Shown: positions 15,830-23,771 of the stretch, piece after piece
Layout of the letters: each line of letters opens with the position of its first letter
Position numbering within the stretch: position 1 is the first letter of the stretch
Origin: Christensenella sp. UBA1782
GTDB lineage: Bacteria > Bacillota > Clostridia > Christensenellales > DTU072
NCBI GenBank assembly: GCA_002315475.1
Contig: DCGI01000099.1
Location: 47,409-96,460 of the forward strand
DNA: 49,052 bases
Direction: 5' to 3'
The notes under the pieces: model-generated
Told to the model about the DNA's origin: nothing
Databases searched by the model: none
What the model saw: the letters and a program-made list of their open reading frames with translations, nothing else
Position numbers and translations under genes: made by a program

Positions 15830-16951
15830 TTATTTGCCCATTACGGCCGCCTTTAATGCTGCCGCTGCGTCTGTATTTTCCCAGGCGAGGTAGTCCTTGC
15901 CGAAGTGTCCTCCGACCGCTGTTTGTGCGTAAACGGGGCGTTTAAGATCGAGCTTGCCGATCGTGCCTTCTACCGATAAGTCAAAGACCTTGGCTACCGC
16001 GTCGGCGATGAGTTTCTCGTTCACCACGCCAGTATAAAAGGTATTGACATCTACGCTCGTAGGCTTCGGTTCACCGATTGCATATGAGAGCGCGACCTCG
16101 CATTCGTCAGCAAGGTTCGCTGCTACAATGTTCTTGGCGATATATCTTGCAAGGTATGCCCCGCTACGATCTACCTTGCTGGCGTCCTTGCCGCTCATTG
16201 CTCCACCGCCGTGATGAGCCTTGCCACCATAGGTATCGACCATAAGCTTTCTGCCCGTCAAGCCCGTGTCGGCTTCATAGCCGCCAACAACGAACCTGCC
16301 AGAAGGGTTGACGAGGATCTTAGTTTCGGAGATATCGTAGTTCCTGAACACAGGACCGATCGCCTTACTCCTTATATCGCGTTCCAGTTCGCTTTGCGAT
16401 ATATCAGGGTCATGCTGCGCAGAAACAACGATCGAGACGATGCCGTCGAAACGGTCGCCGTCGTATGCCACCGACACCTGACTTTTGCCGTCAGGACGCA
16501 AGGCTTTGATAGAGCCGCTACGCCTGCACTCTTCCAGTCTGTCCGTGAGCCTGTGCGCAAGCTCGATGGGAAGCGGCATGTAGTTGTCCGTTTCCTTCGT
16601 TGCATACCCGTACACAATGCCCTGGTCCCCTGCACCCTGTTCTTTCTTGCTTACCGCCTGGGCGATATCCTCGCTTTGGCTGTTGATGCAGATATCAAAC
16701 TGCAAATGGCTGGGGTCATAGCCTACCTGCGCGATAATGCAGCGGGCTATGTATTCATAGTCCACTTTCGCTTTGGTCGTGATCTCACCGCTAATAATGC
16801 ATTTAGCGTGGGTGAGCATAACCTCGCAGGCTACGCGGCTGTTCTCGTCCTGTTCCAGACACTCATCCAGGATCGCGTCTGCAATGAGGTCCGCGAGCTT
16901 ATCAGGATGACCGCTGGTTACGGATTCTGCTGTGTGAATTCGTTTTGTCAT
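15830..16951 (-). CDS. metK: S-adenosylmethionine synthetase (phage-borne)
   Basis: A full-length (373 aa) methionine adenosyltransferase. Family motifs are intact: GHPDK (14-18), GAGDQG (106-111), PDGKSQV, and the P-loop-like GGGAMSGKDASKVDRS. It makes AdoMet from methionine and ATP in the cytoplasm. Its start overlaps the stop of the small terminase gene (ATGA), so it is built into the packaging operon. It probably supplies AdoMet for the element's DNA methyltransferase. Phage MetK next to terminase genes is known in Firmicutes phages. Confidence 0.95.
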   Translation of the reverse strand: MTKRIHTAESVTSGHPDKLADLIADAILDECLEQDENSRVACEVMLTHAKCIISGEITTKAKVDYEYIARCIIAQVGYDPSHLQFDICINSQSEDIAQAVSKKEQGAGDQGIVYGYATKETDNYMPLPIELAHRLTDRLEECRRSGSIKALRPDGKSQVSVAYDGDRFDGIVSIVVSAQHDPDISQSELERDIRSKAIGPVFRNYDISETKILVNPSGRFVVGGYEADTGLTGRKLMVDTYGGKAHHGGGAMSGKDASKVDRSGAYLARYIAKNIVAANLADECEVALSYAIGEPKPTSVDVNTFYTGVVNEKLIADAVAKVFDLSVEGTIGKLDLKRPVYAQTAVGGHFGKDYLAWENTDAAAALKAAVMGK

Positions 16952-17442
16952 TTATTGCCTCCAAGTAATTTTTCCATCACATCGTCGTTCGGGGTGTTCT
17001 CGTCCCATTTTGAGAGCTTCGTTTCCCGTACCACGAAATAGATTTTCGCCCATACTTCGTTCGTCTGGCGCATGTACTGTTGAGCCATGGCAACGAACGG
17101 CGACGGCATCGGTTTCCCGTTCTGGTCCTTTACCAGAAGTCCGTGCTTTGTGTTCATATCCTCGCATTCGAGCCAACGTGCCTTGCAGAAGGCGTATTCT
17201 TCCAGGTTATATGGAAGGATTCCCTTCGTGCAGCCAACGCTCACGAGCCATTGATATACCGTCTTATAAATCTTCTTTGCTTCGGCGGAAAGGTATGCGG
17301 GCGGTTCGCTCGGCAGTTCCATTCCGTCCTGGTTAAACGTCACGACTTCGATCGGACGCTTTCCTGGATTGCCTTCCAGGATCTTCTGCGTGACAGCCTT
17401 CTTCGGTCTGCCCGCACCAGCTCTTCTTCCTCCGCTTGGCAT
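16948..17442 (-). CDS. Phage terminase small subunit (P27 family)
   Basis: A 164-residue P27-type TerS. It opens with the basic glycine-rich GGRRAGAGRPKK segment and the family motif ILEGNPGKRP, then a helical region with PPAYLSAEAKKIYKTVYQWL and a C-terminal tail. TerS recognises the packaging site and recruits TerL. GGGAGG precedes the ATG. It is separated from its partner terL by metK, a 70-aa gene, the amidoligase and the GGCT gene, a cargo of about 2.9 kb. Confidence 0.92.
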   Translation of the reverse strand: MPSGGRRAGAGRPKKAVTQKILEGNPGKRPIEVVTFNQDGMELPSEPPAYLSAEAKKIYKTVYQWLVSVGCTKGILPYNLEEYAFCKARWLECEDMNTKHGLLVKDQNGKPMPSPFVAMAQQYMRQTNEVWAKIYFVVRETKLSKWDENTPNDDVMEKLLGGNK

Positions 17443-17484
17443 AGTGCCTCCCTTTTGATTTTTGATTATTTTTGATTTCCGTAT

Positions 17485-17518
17485 AAAAAAAGTAAGGGTC
17501 GCTGTTGCAATCCTTACC
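17485..17518 (-). terminator. Hairpin with T-run between HNH and terS, flanked by TTTTTGATT repeats
   Basis: On the minus strand GTAAGG pairs with CCTTAC and is followed by seven T. On both sides the plus strand repeats TTTTTGATT: two copies at 17456-17476 and four more at 17533-17565. The repeats may be part of a packaging (cos/pac) region next to terS, or simple low-complexity sequence. Confidence 0.4.
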
Positions 17519-17632
17519 TTCGGTAACCTATCGATTTTTGATTATTTTCGTTTGATTTTTGATTTCGCGATTTTTCGTGTGGAGGTGCTGGCCCGCTGCA
17601 CAGGTGATAACCTCCAGATTTTTGACCTCCCC

Positions 17633-18025
17633 CTACCCCCTCGGGTTTCCATACTCATGAGGACGGGTAGTCCAACGGCTTCCTTCCTCTGCACTCTTCC
17701 TGCTATGGCAAGCCCAGCACAGGCTTTGAAGGTTTCTTGGATCGAACTTGTCGCCGCCTTCTTTTATAGGGGTGATATGATCCACCATCGTCGCTCGCGT
17801 TCGCTTGCCTTGCTTAAGACATTCGATGCATAGCGGCTGCCGTTCCAGTTGCTGCTTCCTTGCAAGCTTCCAGGCTGGCGTCTGGTAGAAGTTCTTGGTG
17901 AAGTCGTCCCGTCCGTATTTATTATACTGGGCGGTCGTTAGTCTTTGGTGTTCTTCGCAGTAGGCCCCGTCCACAAGCTTTGGACATCCTGGATACCTAC
18001 AGGGTTTCTTCGGTTTTCTCGGCAT
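17633..18025 (-). CDS. HNH endonuclease (packaging-associated)
   Basis: A 130-residue HNH nuclease. Two zinc-binding C-x2-C pairs are visible (CRYPGCPKL with the CEEH pair, and CIECLKQG with CWACH), and the HNH core reads VDHITPIKEGGDKFDPRNLQSLCWACHSRKS. HNH proteins immediately upstream of terS and terL take part in terminase-driven cutting at cos sites in HK97-like phages. That position holds here. GGGAGG lies just before the ATG. Confidence 0.9.
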   Translation of the reverse strand: MPRKPKKPCRYPGCPKLVDGAYCEEHQRLTTAQYNKYGRDDFTKNFYQTPAWKLARKQQLERQPLCIECLKQGKRTRATMVDHITPIKEGGDKFDPRNLQSLCWACHSRKSAEEGSRWTTRPHEYGNPRG

Positions 18026-18070
18026 TCTTCCTCCCTCTGCACACTATCGGTACACTATACATTACCCATA

Positions 18071-18269
18071 TAACTCGTATATAACTGCTCAAAAGCGGTC
18101 AAAACGCGTACAACTCTTATATAACTGCCCAAAACGGGCAAAAAGCGCACAACTCTTATACAACTGTTCAAAACCCGTTAAAAAACACAAAACTCGTATA
18201 TAACGGGTCAAAACGGTTAAAAAGCGCACAACTCGTTATATAACAGGCCAAAATGCGCAAAAGCGGCTA
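18071..18269. repeat. Five-unit tandem array of degenerate 39-41-bp repeats
   Basis: Units start at about 18071, 18111, 18150, 18190 and 18229. Each follows the pattern (c)aactc(g/t)tatataac, a GC-richer triplet, caaaa, a GC-richer group, aaaa, gcgca. The second unit has a perfect stem TGCCC-aaaac-GGGCA. The array fills much of the 480-bp gap (18026-18506) between the HNH and ArpU-like genes; no gene is seen there. Position next to HNH-terS suggests terminase binding sites; iterons of a replication origin are the alternative. Confidence 0.65.
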
Positions 18270-18506
18270 CACTACATCAATACCACACATTAGTTTTCCG
18301 TGAGTTTTTCCGAAAATGGCCTAAAAAGTGCTGATTTCGTGCTAAAACCGTCTAAAAGCGACCAGACAGTCTTACATAAGACACTCAAAAGTCGCTCAAG
18401 AGAGGTTCAAGAGTCTTGCAATAGCCTCGCTCCCGAACACTTATATTATACCACGGGTTTTTCGGTTTTTTGTCTAATCCTGTCTGTTTTTGTCTCGATT
18501 TTTGGA

Positions 18507-18800
18507 TTAGTAGCTTTCCAACATGCTCGAAAGCAGGGAAATTGCCTTATCTCGCTTCCTGGCTATGCTATCCTTCCCACAATAATGAGCTTTGGCTACC
18601 TCACGGAGTGTTCTGCAGTCCTTATATAAAAGTTGCAAAACGACTCCTAAATCGTCGGGAAGCACACAAAAGCATTCCTGCATGATGGCTATTCGTCGTA
18701 CCAGGATATCCTCAGACTGTCCATGCTTGCTCTTAAATTCCGCCAACGAACACTTCGCGTTGTAGTCCTCCAGGTATTCCTTTACTTCATTCTTCGTCAT
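18507..18800 (-). CDS. ArpU/sigma-like phage late transcription regulator
   Basis: A 97-residue protein with a C-terminal sigma-70-region-4-like helix-turn-helix (VVLQLLYKDCRTLREVAKAHYCGKDSIARKRDKAISLL). Proteins of this kind sit just before the packaging module in Firmicutes phages and switch on late genes. Its start overlaps the upstream gene by 14 bp. The family name ArpU is a best guess from size, position and the HTH; the exact match cannot be tested here. Confidence 0.65.
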   Translation of the reverse strand: MTKNEVKEYLEDYNAKCSLAEFKSKHGQSEDILVRRIAIMQECFCVLPDDLGVVLQLLYKDCRTLREVAKAHYCGKDSIARKRDKAISLLSSMLESY

Positions 18801-19215
18801 AATAGTCCTCTGCCTCCTTCCTTTGCTTTTCTTCCCTAATTCTTAAATCTTCTACCCAGTCCCCGTCTTCTTTCGGGTTAATACTCGTTTTTAACCACAG
18901 ACGCACTTGGCCTTCTTCCTCCATCCTTTCGGACCAGTCATCGGCTTCGCAAATGCCTTTTAATTCCCACATCTGCATTCTGCCGAATTTCTGGCCCTTA
19001 TAAAAGAACAGAAGAAGCATTTTATCGGTCGCTTCGTCCAGGTACTTTGCTCGGAAGTAGTATCTTCCAAGGAGGCGGCCACTTTTTATCCGTTCTTCTA
19101 TGTAGGCTTCACATTCGGACTTGATATCGGCCTTCGGGATCGGCAGCGCATAGGCCGATTCATAATCGAAGGCTGCTTCCTCCGTAATTACCACTTTGTT
19201 GATTACTGCTTCCAT
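18787..19215 (-). CDS. Hypothetical phage protein
   Basis: A 142-residue acidic protein with a central strand-rich part (LLGRYYFRAKYLDEATDKMLLLFFYKGQKFGRMQMWELKGI) and a highly charged, helical C-terminus (IREEKQRKEAEDYYDEE). No domain recognised. It is placed between VRR-NUC and the ArpU-like gene, 11 bp after the former and overlapping the latter, so it belongs to the late end of the replication operon. Confidence 0.6.
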   Translation of the reverse strand: MEAVINKVVITEEAAFDYESAYALPIPKADIKSECEAYIEERIKSGRLLGRYYFRAKYLDEATDKMLLLFFYKGQKFGRMQMWELKGICEADDWSERMEEEGQVRLWLKTSINPKEDGDWVEDLRIREEKQRKEAEDYYDEE

Positions 19216-19226
19216 TTGCTCTTGTT

Positions 19227-19514
19227 TTACTCCCTTTCAAATGCCTCGATAATTTCTCGAACGTCTTTCACGGACCGCACCACCAGCGCGTATCCGCCTG
19301 CGCGGAGAATTGCCTTTATCGTTTGTTCCTGCAGGACTGTTTCCGTGTTTTTCCCGACCTTCGCTTCAAACCCGATGAACCTACCCTTATAACAGACTAT
19401 AATATCAGGAATTCCCGCCGTGCCGTACATCCCGCCATGTTCCTTCCAGAAAAACAGGTTCGGGACCGTTTTGAGGTAGGTACTTATTTGCTTAATCAAA
19501 TCACTTTCTTTCAT
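19227..19514 (-). CDS. VRR-NUC domain nuclease
   Basis: A 95-residue stand-alone VRR-NUC protein of the PD-(D/E)xK superfamily. Catalytic residues are seen in GTAGIPDIIVCYKGRFIGFEAKVGKNTE (the PD and ExK parts), with a late QEQTIKAILRAGGYALVV helix-strand. Stand-alone phage VRR-NUC enzymes are thought to resolve branched DNA during replication or packaging. GAGGT precedes the ATG. It lies downstream of the primase-helicase behind a TGACA-rich gap. Confidence 0.9.
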   Translation of the reverse strand: MKESDLIKQISTYLKTVPNLFFWKEHGGMYGTAGIPDIIVCYKGRFIGFEAKVGKNTETVLQEQTIKAILRAGGYALVVRSVKDVREIIEAFERE

Positions 19515-19539
19515 TTTTTACCTCTTTTCAATACGTATC

Positions 19540-19654
19540 TGTCATATCTGTCATTCCGTCACTAATGACATATTTTTTAATGACAGAAACCTCGTCTTGT
19601 GGATTTTTATCTGTTTTTGTGTTATGAGCAATGACAGGATGACAGGTGTGACAG
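19540..19654. repeat. Cluster of TGACA/TGTCA pentamers between primase-helicase and VRR-NUC
   Basis: TGTCA occurs at 19540 and 19549; TGACA at 19566, 19581, 19632, 19640 and 19649, with CGTCA at 19557. The last three are spaced 8 and 9 bp and form a short run of TGACAGg units. The gap has no gene. A protein-binding region or origin is possible. Confidence 0.45.
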
Positions 19655-19667
19655 GTTGTTTTGTGTT

Positions 19668-21647
19668 TTAGTCGTCTTCATCATCGTTTCCGTCATAGAT
19701 CGTTCGTTGATAGCCGTATGGTTTGCCTCTGACTACCTTTTTGAACGTGTGAACTCGCTCTGAGGAAGACCGCGTCTCCGTATGCTCTATATCATCGTAA
19801 TAAAGTTTCCTTTCGTACTTCTTTATCGTCTTGCCTACCGACACCGTCGATTCCGCCACTTGCTTGCCCGTCACATCGTAAACGGCGCGGAGCAGCTTCT
19901 CTGTAGTGCCTTTCCAACCCGTGAGCGGATTGCGTTTTACCAATTCCTTTATCGTGATTACGATCGGACTGCCTTCGTATTCCTCGCGTTCCTTCCTGAT
20001 CTCGATTTCCTCTGTCGTTCCCTGCACTATCCATTTGTAGTCAAGTTTGCTAAACGAGATGATCAGGTCGTTTTGCTGTATGTCTCGCCCCGTCATTGAA
20101 AGCTGGGCCGAATCGTCCATACGTTTTTTCTTCGAAATAATAAAGATACTGTCGGCTGCGCCCATGAGCGCGGTGCTGCCCGATATCATATTGAACACGT
20201 CACTTTCGTCTGCGAGCTTTCTGAGGTGGTGAACGAACAACAGGCAAATCCTGTTCTTGTCGGCAAAATCTTTCAGAACCGCCATTTCTCGGTAGTCCCC
20301 GCTATACACCGACTCGTTTCGAATTGCTTTGCCTCTTACCTTCTGCAAGGTGTCGATGATCACCAATTTGGTGTTCGGGAAGGTCTTGATCTCCTCTTTG
20401 ATCTTGTCCAGGAGGCCGTTATCCACGGTGTCCGCCTGGGTTACGAAACGGAGGTTCATCGGTGCCTTCTTCCCTTTCAGCATTTTGGTCATTCGGTCTT
20501 TGAGACGGCCCTTGCTATCTTCCAGCGCGTAGTAGATGACGCCGCTCTGGTTCGTTTTGAAGTCCAGGAACGATTTCCCTTCTGCCACCGCGATCCCAAG
20601 CTGCATCATCATCCAGGATTTGCCGATCTTTGACGGCGCACACAATATCGCCAGACCAGTCGGTAGAACATCCTCTACGATCCAGGACGGAGGCTCAATG
20701 TCTGCGGACTGCAGCTCCTGGGCGTCAAAGCTGTCCTTAGTGGTTGCGTAGTGTTTTCGTAGTGCGAGCTTAGCATTTTTTACGTTTTCTTCCAGTTCGG
20801 ACGCGTTCTGCATCAGAAGTTCGTTCGGGTCTTTGCACTCTCCCGCGATATTGAACGGTATCGCCTGGATTCCAAGCCCGTTTAACTCTGCCATCAACGT
20901 CTCACTGGCCTTCTGCCCTGGCTCATCGTTATCGAAGCAAAGGATAAAACCGCCGAGCGGCTTCTTCCTTTTAACCTCGTCGACAACCTTCCTCCATCCG
21001 CCCGTTCCACAGGTCGCTATGGCGTTGCCTCCGCTCTGGTAGATACTCATTGCGCAAATCGGGCTTTCCACCACGAAGATGGGTTCCTTGCTGCGCAAGC
21101 GCATTGCCTCTATGTTGAACAGCGGTTCTGCTCCAGCATCCTCAGTCTTCGGTTTGAAAAACGTCTTTTCCTGGGTGCCGCGCGTTTGGTAGTATTGCAG
21201 CTTGCCCGAATACGGTATGACCACGGCTTTTCGGTAGTCGTCGTAGCCCAAACAAAACTTCTTGATGGTCGTCTTGCTCAGACCGCGCTTTTCGAAGTAG
21301 TTCGTCTTGCCGATATCGAGTAGGCACTTCTTGATGTATTCCTGGACCGTTTGTCGTCTGGGTTCCCCGCCTAAATCCACGTCAACGTGGAAGGTTTCTG
21401 CCAGCGTCTTTGCTGCTTCCAGCGGTTCAACACCTTTCAGTTTCGTTACAAACGAGATGACGTCGCCCGTTTCCCCGCACCCAAAGCACGTGAAAATGTT
21501 CGTTCGTCTGTCTACCGAGAAGGACGGGGTCTTCTCCTGATGAAAAGGACAGAGGCCCTTGTCGTGGTAATTGAGTTGTACGCCGTAATGCTCAACGACG
21601 TCGGCTATCTTCACCTGGTCCTTGACCTTTTCAAAAATCTCGCTCAT
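19668..21647 (-). CDS. Primase-helicase (CHC2-TOPRIM-RecA/RepA-like)
   Basis: A 659-residue three-part replication protein. A DnaG-type zinc finger has C33, H36, C54 and C57. A TOPRIM domain shows FVVESP (Glu194) and LCFDNDEPG (Asp239, Asp241). A RepA/RadA-like ATPase has Walker A APSKIGKS (337-344) and Walker B KLVIIDTL. The C-terminus (about 570-659) looks like a winged-helix DNA-binding part (TEKLLRAVYDVTGKQVAESTVSVG). It would prime and unwind element DNA, like a fused DnaG plus RepA. Its start overlaps the DUF4406-like gene stop. Intact; the element keeps a full replication module. Confidence 0.92.
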   Translation of the reverse strand: MSEIFEKVKDQVKIADVVEHYGVQLNYHDKGLCPFHQEKTPSFSVDRRTNIFTCFGCGETGDVISFVTKLKGVEPLEAAKTLAETFHVDVDLGGEPRRQTVQEYIKKCLLDIGKTNYFEKRGLSKTTIKKFCLGYDDYRKAVVIPYSGKLQYYQTRGTQEKTFFKPKTEDAGAEPLFNIEAMRLRSKEPIFVVESPICAMSIYQSGGNAIATCGTGGWRKVVDEVKRKKPLGGFILCFDNDEPGQKASETLMAELNGLGIQAIPFNIAGECKDPNELLMQNASELEENVKNAKLALRKHYATTKDSFDAQELQSADIEPPSWIVEDVLPTGLAILCAPSKIGKSWMMMQLGIAVAEGKSFLDFKTNQSGVIYYALEDSKGRLKDRMTKMLKGKKAPMNLRFVTQADTVDNGLLDKIKEEIKTFPNTKLVIIDTLQKVRGKAIRNESVYSGDYREMAVLKDFADKNRICLLFVHHLRKLADESDVFNMISGSTALMGAADSIFIISKKKRMDDSAQLSMTGRDIQQNDLIISFSKLDYKWIVQGTTEEIEIRKEREEYEGSPIVITIKELVKRNPLTGWKGTTEKLLRAVYDVTGKQVAESTVSVGKTIKKYERKLYYDDIEHTETRSSSERVHTFKKVVRGKPYGYQRTIYDGNDDEDD

Positions 21648-21973
21648 TGTTCCTCCATATCCTGATTGAATAATCTCGTTTTAATACCGAGTTTCTTTGC
21701 CGCCTCGATTTCCTGCTTCATCCCCTCGGTGATCCTGAGACCGAAGGCCCAAAGCTCGTCACATTTCTCCAAGAGCTGCAAGCCCATCTGCATTCCCGCT
21801 TTGCGTTCAGAAGGCTCGTGATCGTCCAAAAACTGCGTAAAAATTGCGTGAGGCGCGATAGGCAAGCAGCCTTGCTCGTAGGCATACCTCGAATAAAGGT
21901 TGGCCCTGATGATGTTCGCTTCGCATGCGCCCCTGAGGGGTGAACAGATATATACTGTCTTCCTTTGTTTCAT
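21644..21973 (-). CDS. DUF4406-like / nucleoside deoxyribosyltransferase-fold protein
   Basis: A 109-residue protein starting KTVYICSPLRG, a form typical of the DUF4406 group and of nucleoside 2-deoxyribosyltransferase-like folds, followed by ARANLYSRYAYEQGCLPIAPHAI-type features (ANLYSRYA, LPIAPHAIF) and CDELWAFG...TEGMKQEIEAA. The Glu in the last motif matches the catalytic-site region of the fold. Common in phage replication operons; the reaction is not established. It overlaps the primase-helicase start by 4 bp. Confidence 0.75.
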   Translation of the reverse strand: MKQRKTVYICSPLRGACEANIIRANLYSRYAYEQGCLPIAPHAIFTQFLDDHEPSERKAGMQMGLQLLEKCDELWAFGLRITEGMKQEIEAAKKLGIKTRLFNQDMEEQ

Positions 21974-22033
21974 GTTCTACCTCCATAGCTTGGCATCGGG
22001 CGGAGGCTGTCCCCCGCCCTTGCCGTCTAATCC

Positions 22034-22732
22034 TTAATCTTCGTCGAATGCCTCTACCTTGTTAGCCATGATCTTGACCTGTTCGCTCATAGGAATGATG
22101 TTTGCGAGTTCTTCCTGGGTGAGCATTCTATCCACCGCGAACACCGCCTGGCTATAGTTGATGCCGCCGCTGTTTTGTACCTTCTTCAACGTGAACTTGG
22201 TCACCACGCCATTCGTCTTCTTGCCCTTCGAGAGCAATCTCATGACGTACTTACTGAATTCGCTAAGGCTGCCCGTGGGGAGGGACAAGATCGTGGGCAA
22301 CGCTTCACCCTCTCTCAAAAGGTAGATTCTGCGCTTCTGCTTGCAAGCCTTGCCGCCGTTTTTCGCGCTGCCGAACTTGTTGAACTCACAGTCCGCGCAT
22401 TGCTTCACGACACCCGTCTCCGCTTCGATACCTACATGGCCGTCCATGCTGCCACAGTCGGGAGGGTTATTGCCGCCAGTGTACTCTTCTTTGTAGTAGC
22501 AGCTGATGGGGTGATGATAGAGAATGACCGCCTTGAACTCTTTTACCGAATCGGGGCTGTCAGGGTCATCACCAGGTACCTCGTAGGAAAGGCCACCACC
22601 TGCGGGGATCTTGATGCGGTCAAAGCTCATCGAGAGACCGTCCATTTCCTCCACGAACACCTCGGCCAAATTGACCGCCGTACCAAAACTTGCTACCGTT
22701 GCTTCTTCATTCTTTACGATTTCGTTTGCCAT
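22034..22732 (-). CDS. Hypothetical phage replication-region protein with Cys cluster
   Basis: A 232-residue protein with a cysteine-rich centre (PPDCGSMDG, then KQCADCEFNKFGSAKNGGKACKQ) and strands on either side (RRIYLLRE, TKFTLKKVQN). The layout is seen in phage proteins beside recombination or replication genes and could be a zinc-containing single-strand DNA-binding or annealing partner, but I cannot assign a family. AGGAG precedes the ATG. It lies between the fused HNH gene and the DUF4406-like gene. Confidence 0.55.
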   Translation of the reverse strand: MANEIVKNEEATVASFGTAVNLAEVFVEEMDGLSMSFDRIKIPAGGGLSYEVPGDDPDSPDSVKEFKAVILYHHPISCYYKEEYTGGNNPPDCGSMDGHVGIEAETGVVKQCADCEFNKFGSAKNGGKACKQKRRIYLLREGEALPTILSLPTGSLSEFSKYVMRLLSKGKKTNGVVTKFTLKKVQNSGGINYSQAVFAVDRMLTQEELANIIPMSEQVKIMANKVEAFDED

Positions 22733-22751
22733 AATTGTTTATCTCCTGTTC

Positions 22752-23162
22752 TTAATATTTTTTAGATTTTGCTACGCGAATACTATTCTTCTCCGCGATC
22801 TTGACGAGGCCTTCCAACCATTCAGGAAGCACCCCTTCGTTGTTGGCCATGAGTTCCTTGATCGTCGCCGATAACGTTTGCGCGTTGATCGTGAAAAGGT
22901 CGCCATAGCCGTTCGTCTTCATTGCGTCCCAGAGATCGTTCTTCCTTTCAGGTTCGGGCGCAGGATATTGCTGTGTCACGAGCGAGAACGTCGTCCCGTT
23001 TCGGTTAAAGGAAGTCAATTCCTCGGTGGTCATAAGGTTGATCATCTCCACGGTGACCGCGTCGATCTCCTCGTTGATGCCTTTGACCTGCGCATCCAGT
23101 TCGCTTTTTGCCGTCCTGAGGTCTTTGAGCCTGTCGGACAATACCATCAAATCGTTATTCAT
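22752..23162 (-). CDS. Phage protein with its own start inside the HNH fusion frame
   Basis: A 136-residue protein beginning MNNDLMVLSDRLKDLRTAKS. GGGAGG lies 7 nt before this ATG (23160-23162), an ideal site. It has an N-terminal coiled-coil (about 3-50, LKDLRTAKSELDAQVKGINE) and a C-terminal helical part. Domains of this shape (coiled coil followed by a short globular part) occur in phage recombination regions; function unknown. The same frame continues upstream without a stop into the HNH/AP2 gene, so it can also be made as the C-terminal part of a 339-residue fusion. Confidence 0.7.
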   Translation of the reverse strand: MNNDLMVLSDRLKDLRTAKSELDAQVKGINEEIDAVTVEMINLMTTEELTSFNRNGTTFSLVTQQYPAPEPERKNDLWDAMKTNGYGDLFTINAQTLSATIKELMANNEGVLPEWLEGLVKIAEKNSIRVAKSKKY

Positions 23163-23771
23163 TCCGTTCCTCCCGTACTTTAATGCTCTGTCTATAGGTA
23201 TGCCCTTTTTAAGCCTTGCCTCCACCGTACTTCTCGGTGTCCCATAGATGCGGCAAAGCTCTGCCAGCGTGAATTCCTTGCCATGGATCACATAGCGTCT
23301 GGACCTGCTGGTGTTCCTGTGCTGCCGTCCTGCGTCTATCCACTCGCAGTTGGCTGGTTCGTAGTTGCCATCGTTGTTCCTCCTTTCTATCGTCAGACCG
23401 TCTTTGTAACCGTGCGACATCGCCCAGTAGAAGAACGCCTCGAAGTCCTGCCATTCCGCACACACCTGGATGCCTCGTCCGCCATAGTAGCGGTAGTCCT
23501 TGGTCTGCGGGTTGCTGCATCTCTGTTTCATGTTGGCCCAGATACGATGGAGCCGAAGCTCGCCGTTGGGTACGTTCTTTTGCAGCGATTTATAACACCC
23601 GCAGCTCATTGTGTGTCCGTTGGTCAGGTCTGTGCCTCTCACCACCGCCGTTCCACCGCGCTCGCATTTGCAAGCCCACATGAGAGCCTTGCTCTTACCG
23701 TGAGGTGGTAGCCGCTCGATCGCGGTCAGTCTGCCAAATTGTTTCCCTGTTAAATCTTTACTTTTTGCCAT
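22752..23771 (-). CDS. AP2/HNH homing-type endonuclease fused in frame to a phage gene
   Basis: The 339-residue frame has an N-terminal AP2-like DNA-binding part (LTGKQFGRLTAIERL, WACKCERGG, SCGCYKS), an HNH-like nuclease core (HRIWANMKQRCSN, YYGGRGIQVCAEW, IERRNNDGNYEPANCEWI) and a helix-turn-helix (FTLAELCRIYGTPRSTVEARL), together residues 1-203. Residues 204-339 are a different protein with its own start at 23162. Free-standing relatives end after the HTH. I infer that a homing-type endonuclease inserted just upstream and lost its stop. GGAGG precedes the ATG at 23771, which overlaps the SNF2 gene by 14 bp. Confidence 0.8.
   Translation of the reverse strand: MAKSKDLTGKQFGRLTAIERLPPHGKSKALMWACKCERGGTAVVRGTDLTNGHTMSCGCYKSLQKNVPNGELRLHRIWANMKQRCSNPQTKDYRYYGGRGIQVCAEWQDFEAFFYWAMSHGYKDGLTIERRNNDGNYEPANCEWIDAGRQHRNTSRSRRYVIHGKEFTLAELCRIYGTPRSTVEARLKKGIPIDRALKYGRNGMNNDLMVLSDRLKDLRTAKSELDAQVKGINEEIDAVTVEMINLMTTEELTSFNRNGTTFSLVTQQYPAPEPERKNDLWDAMKTNGYGDLFTINAQTLSATIKELMANNEGVLPEWLEGLVKIAEKNSIRVAKSKKY

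Noticed and set aside
18071..18269. CRISPR array
   Set aside because: The repeated unit is degenerate throughout, has no constant repeat with variable spacers of equal length, and no cas gene is near.
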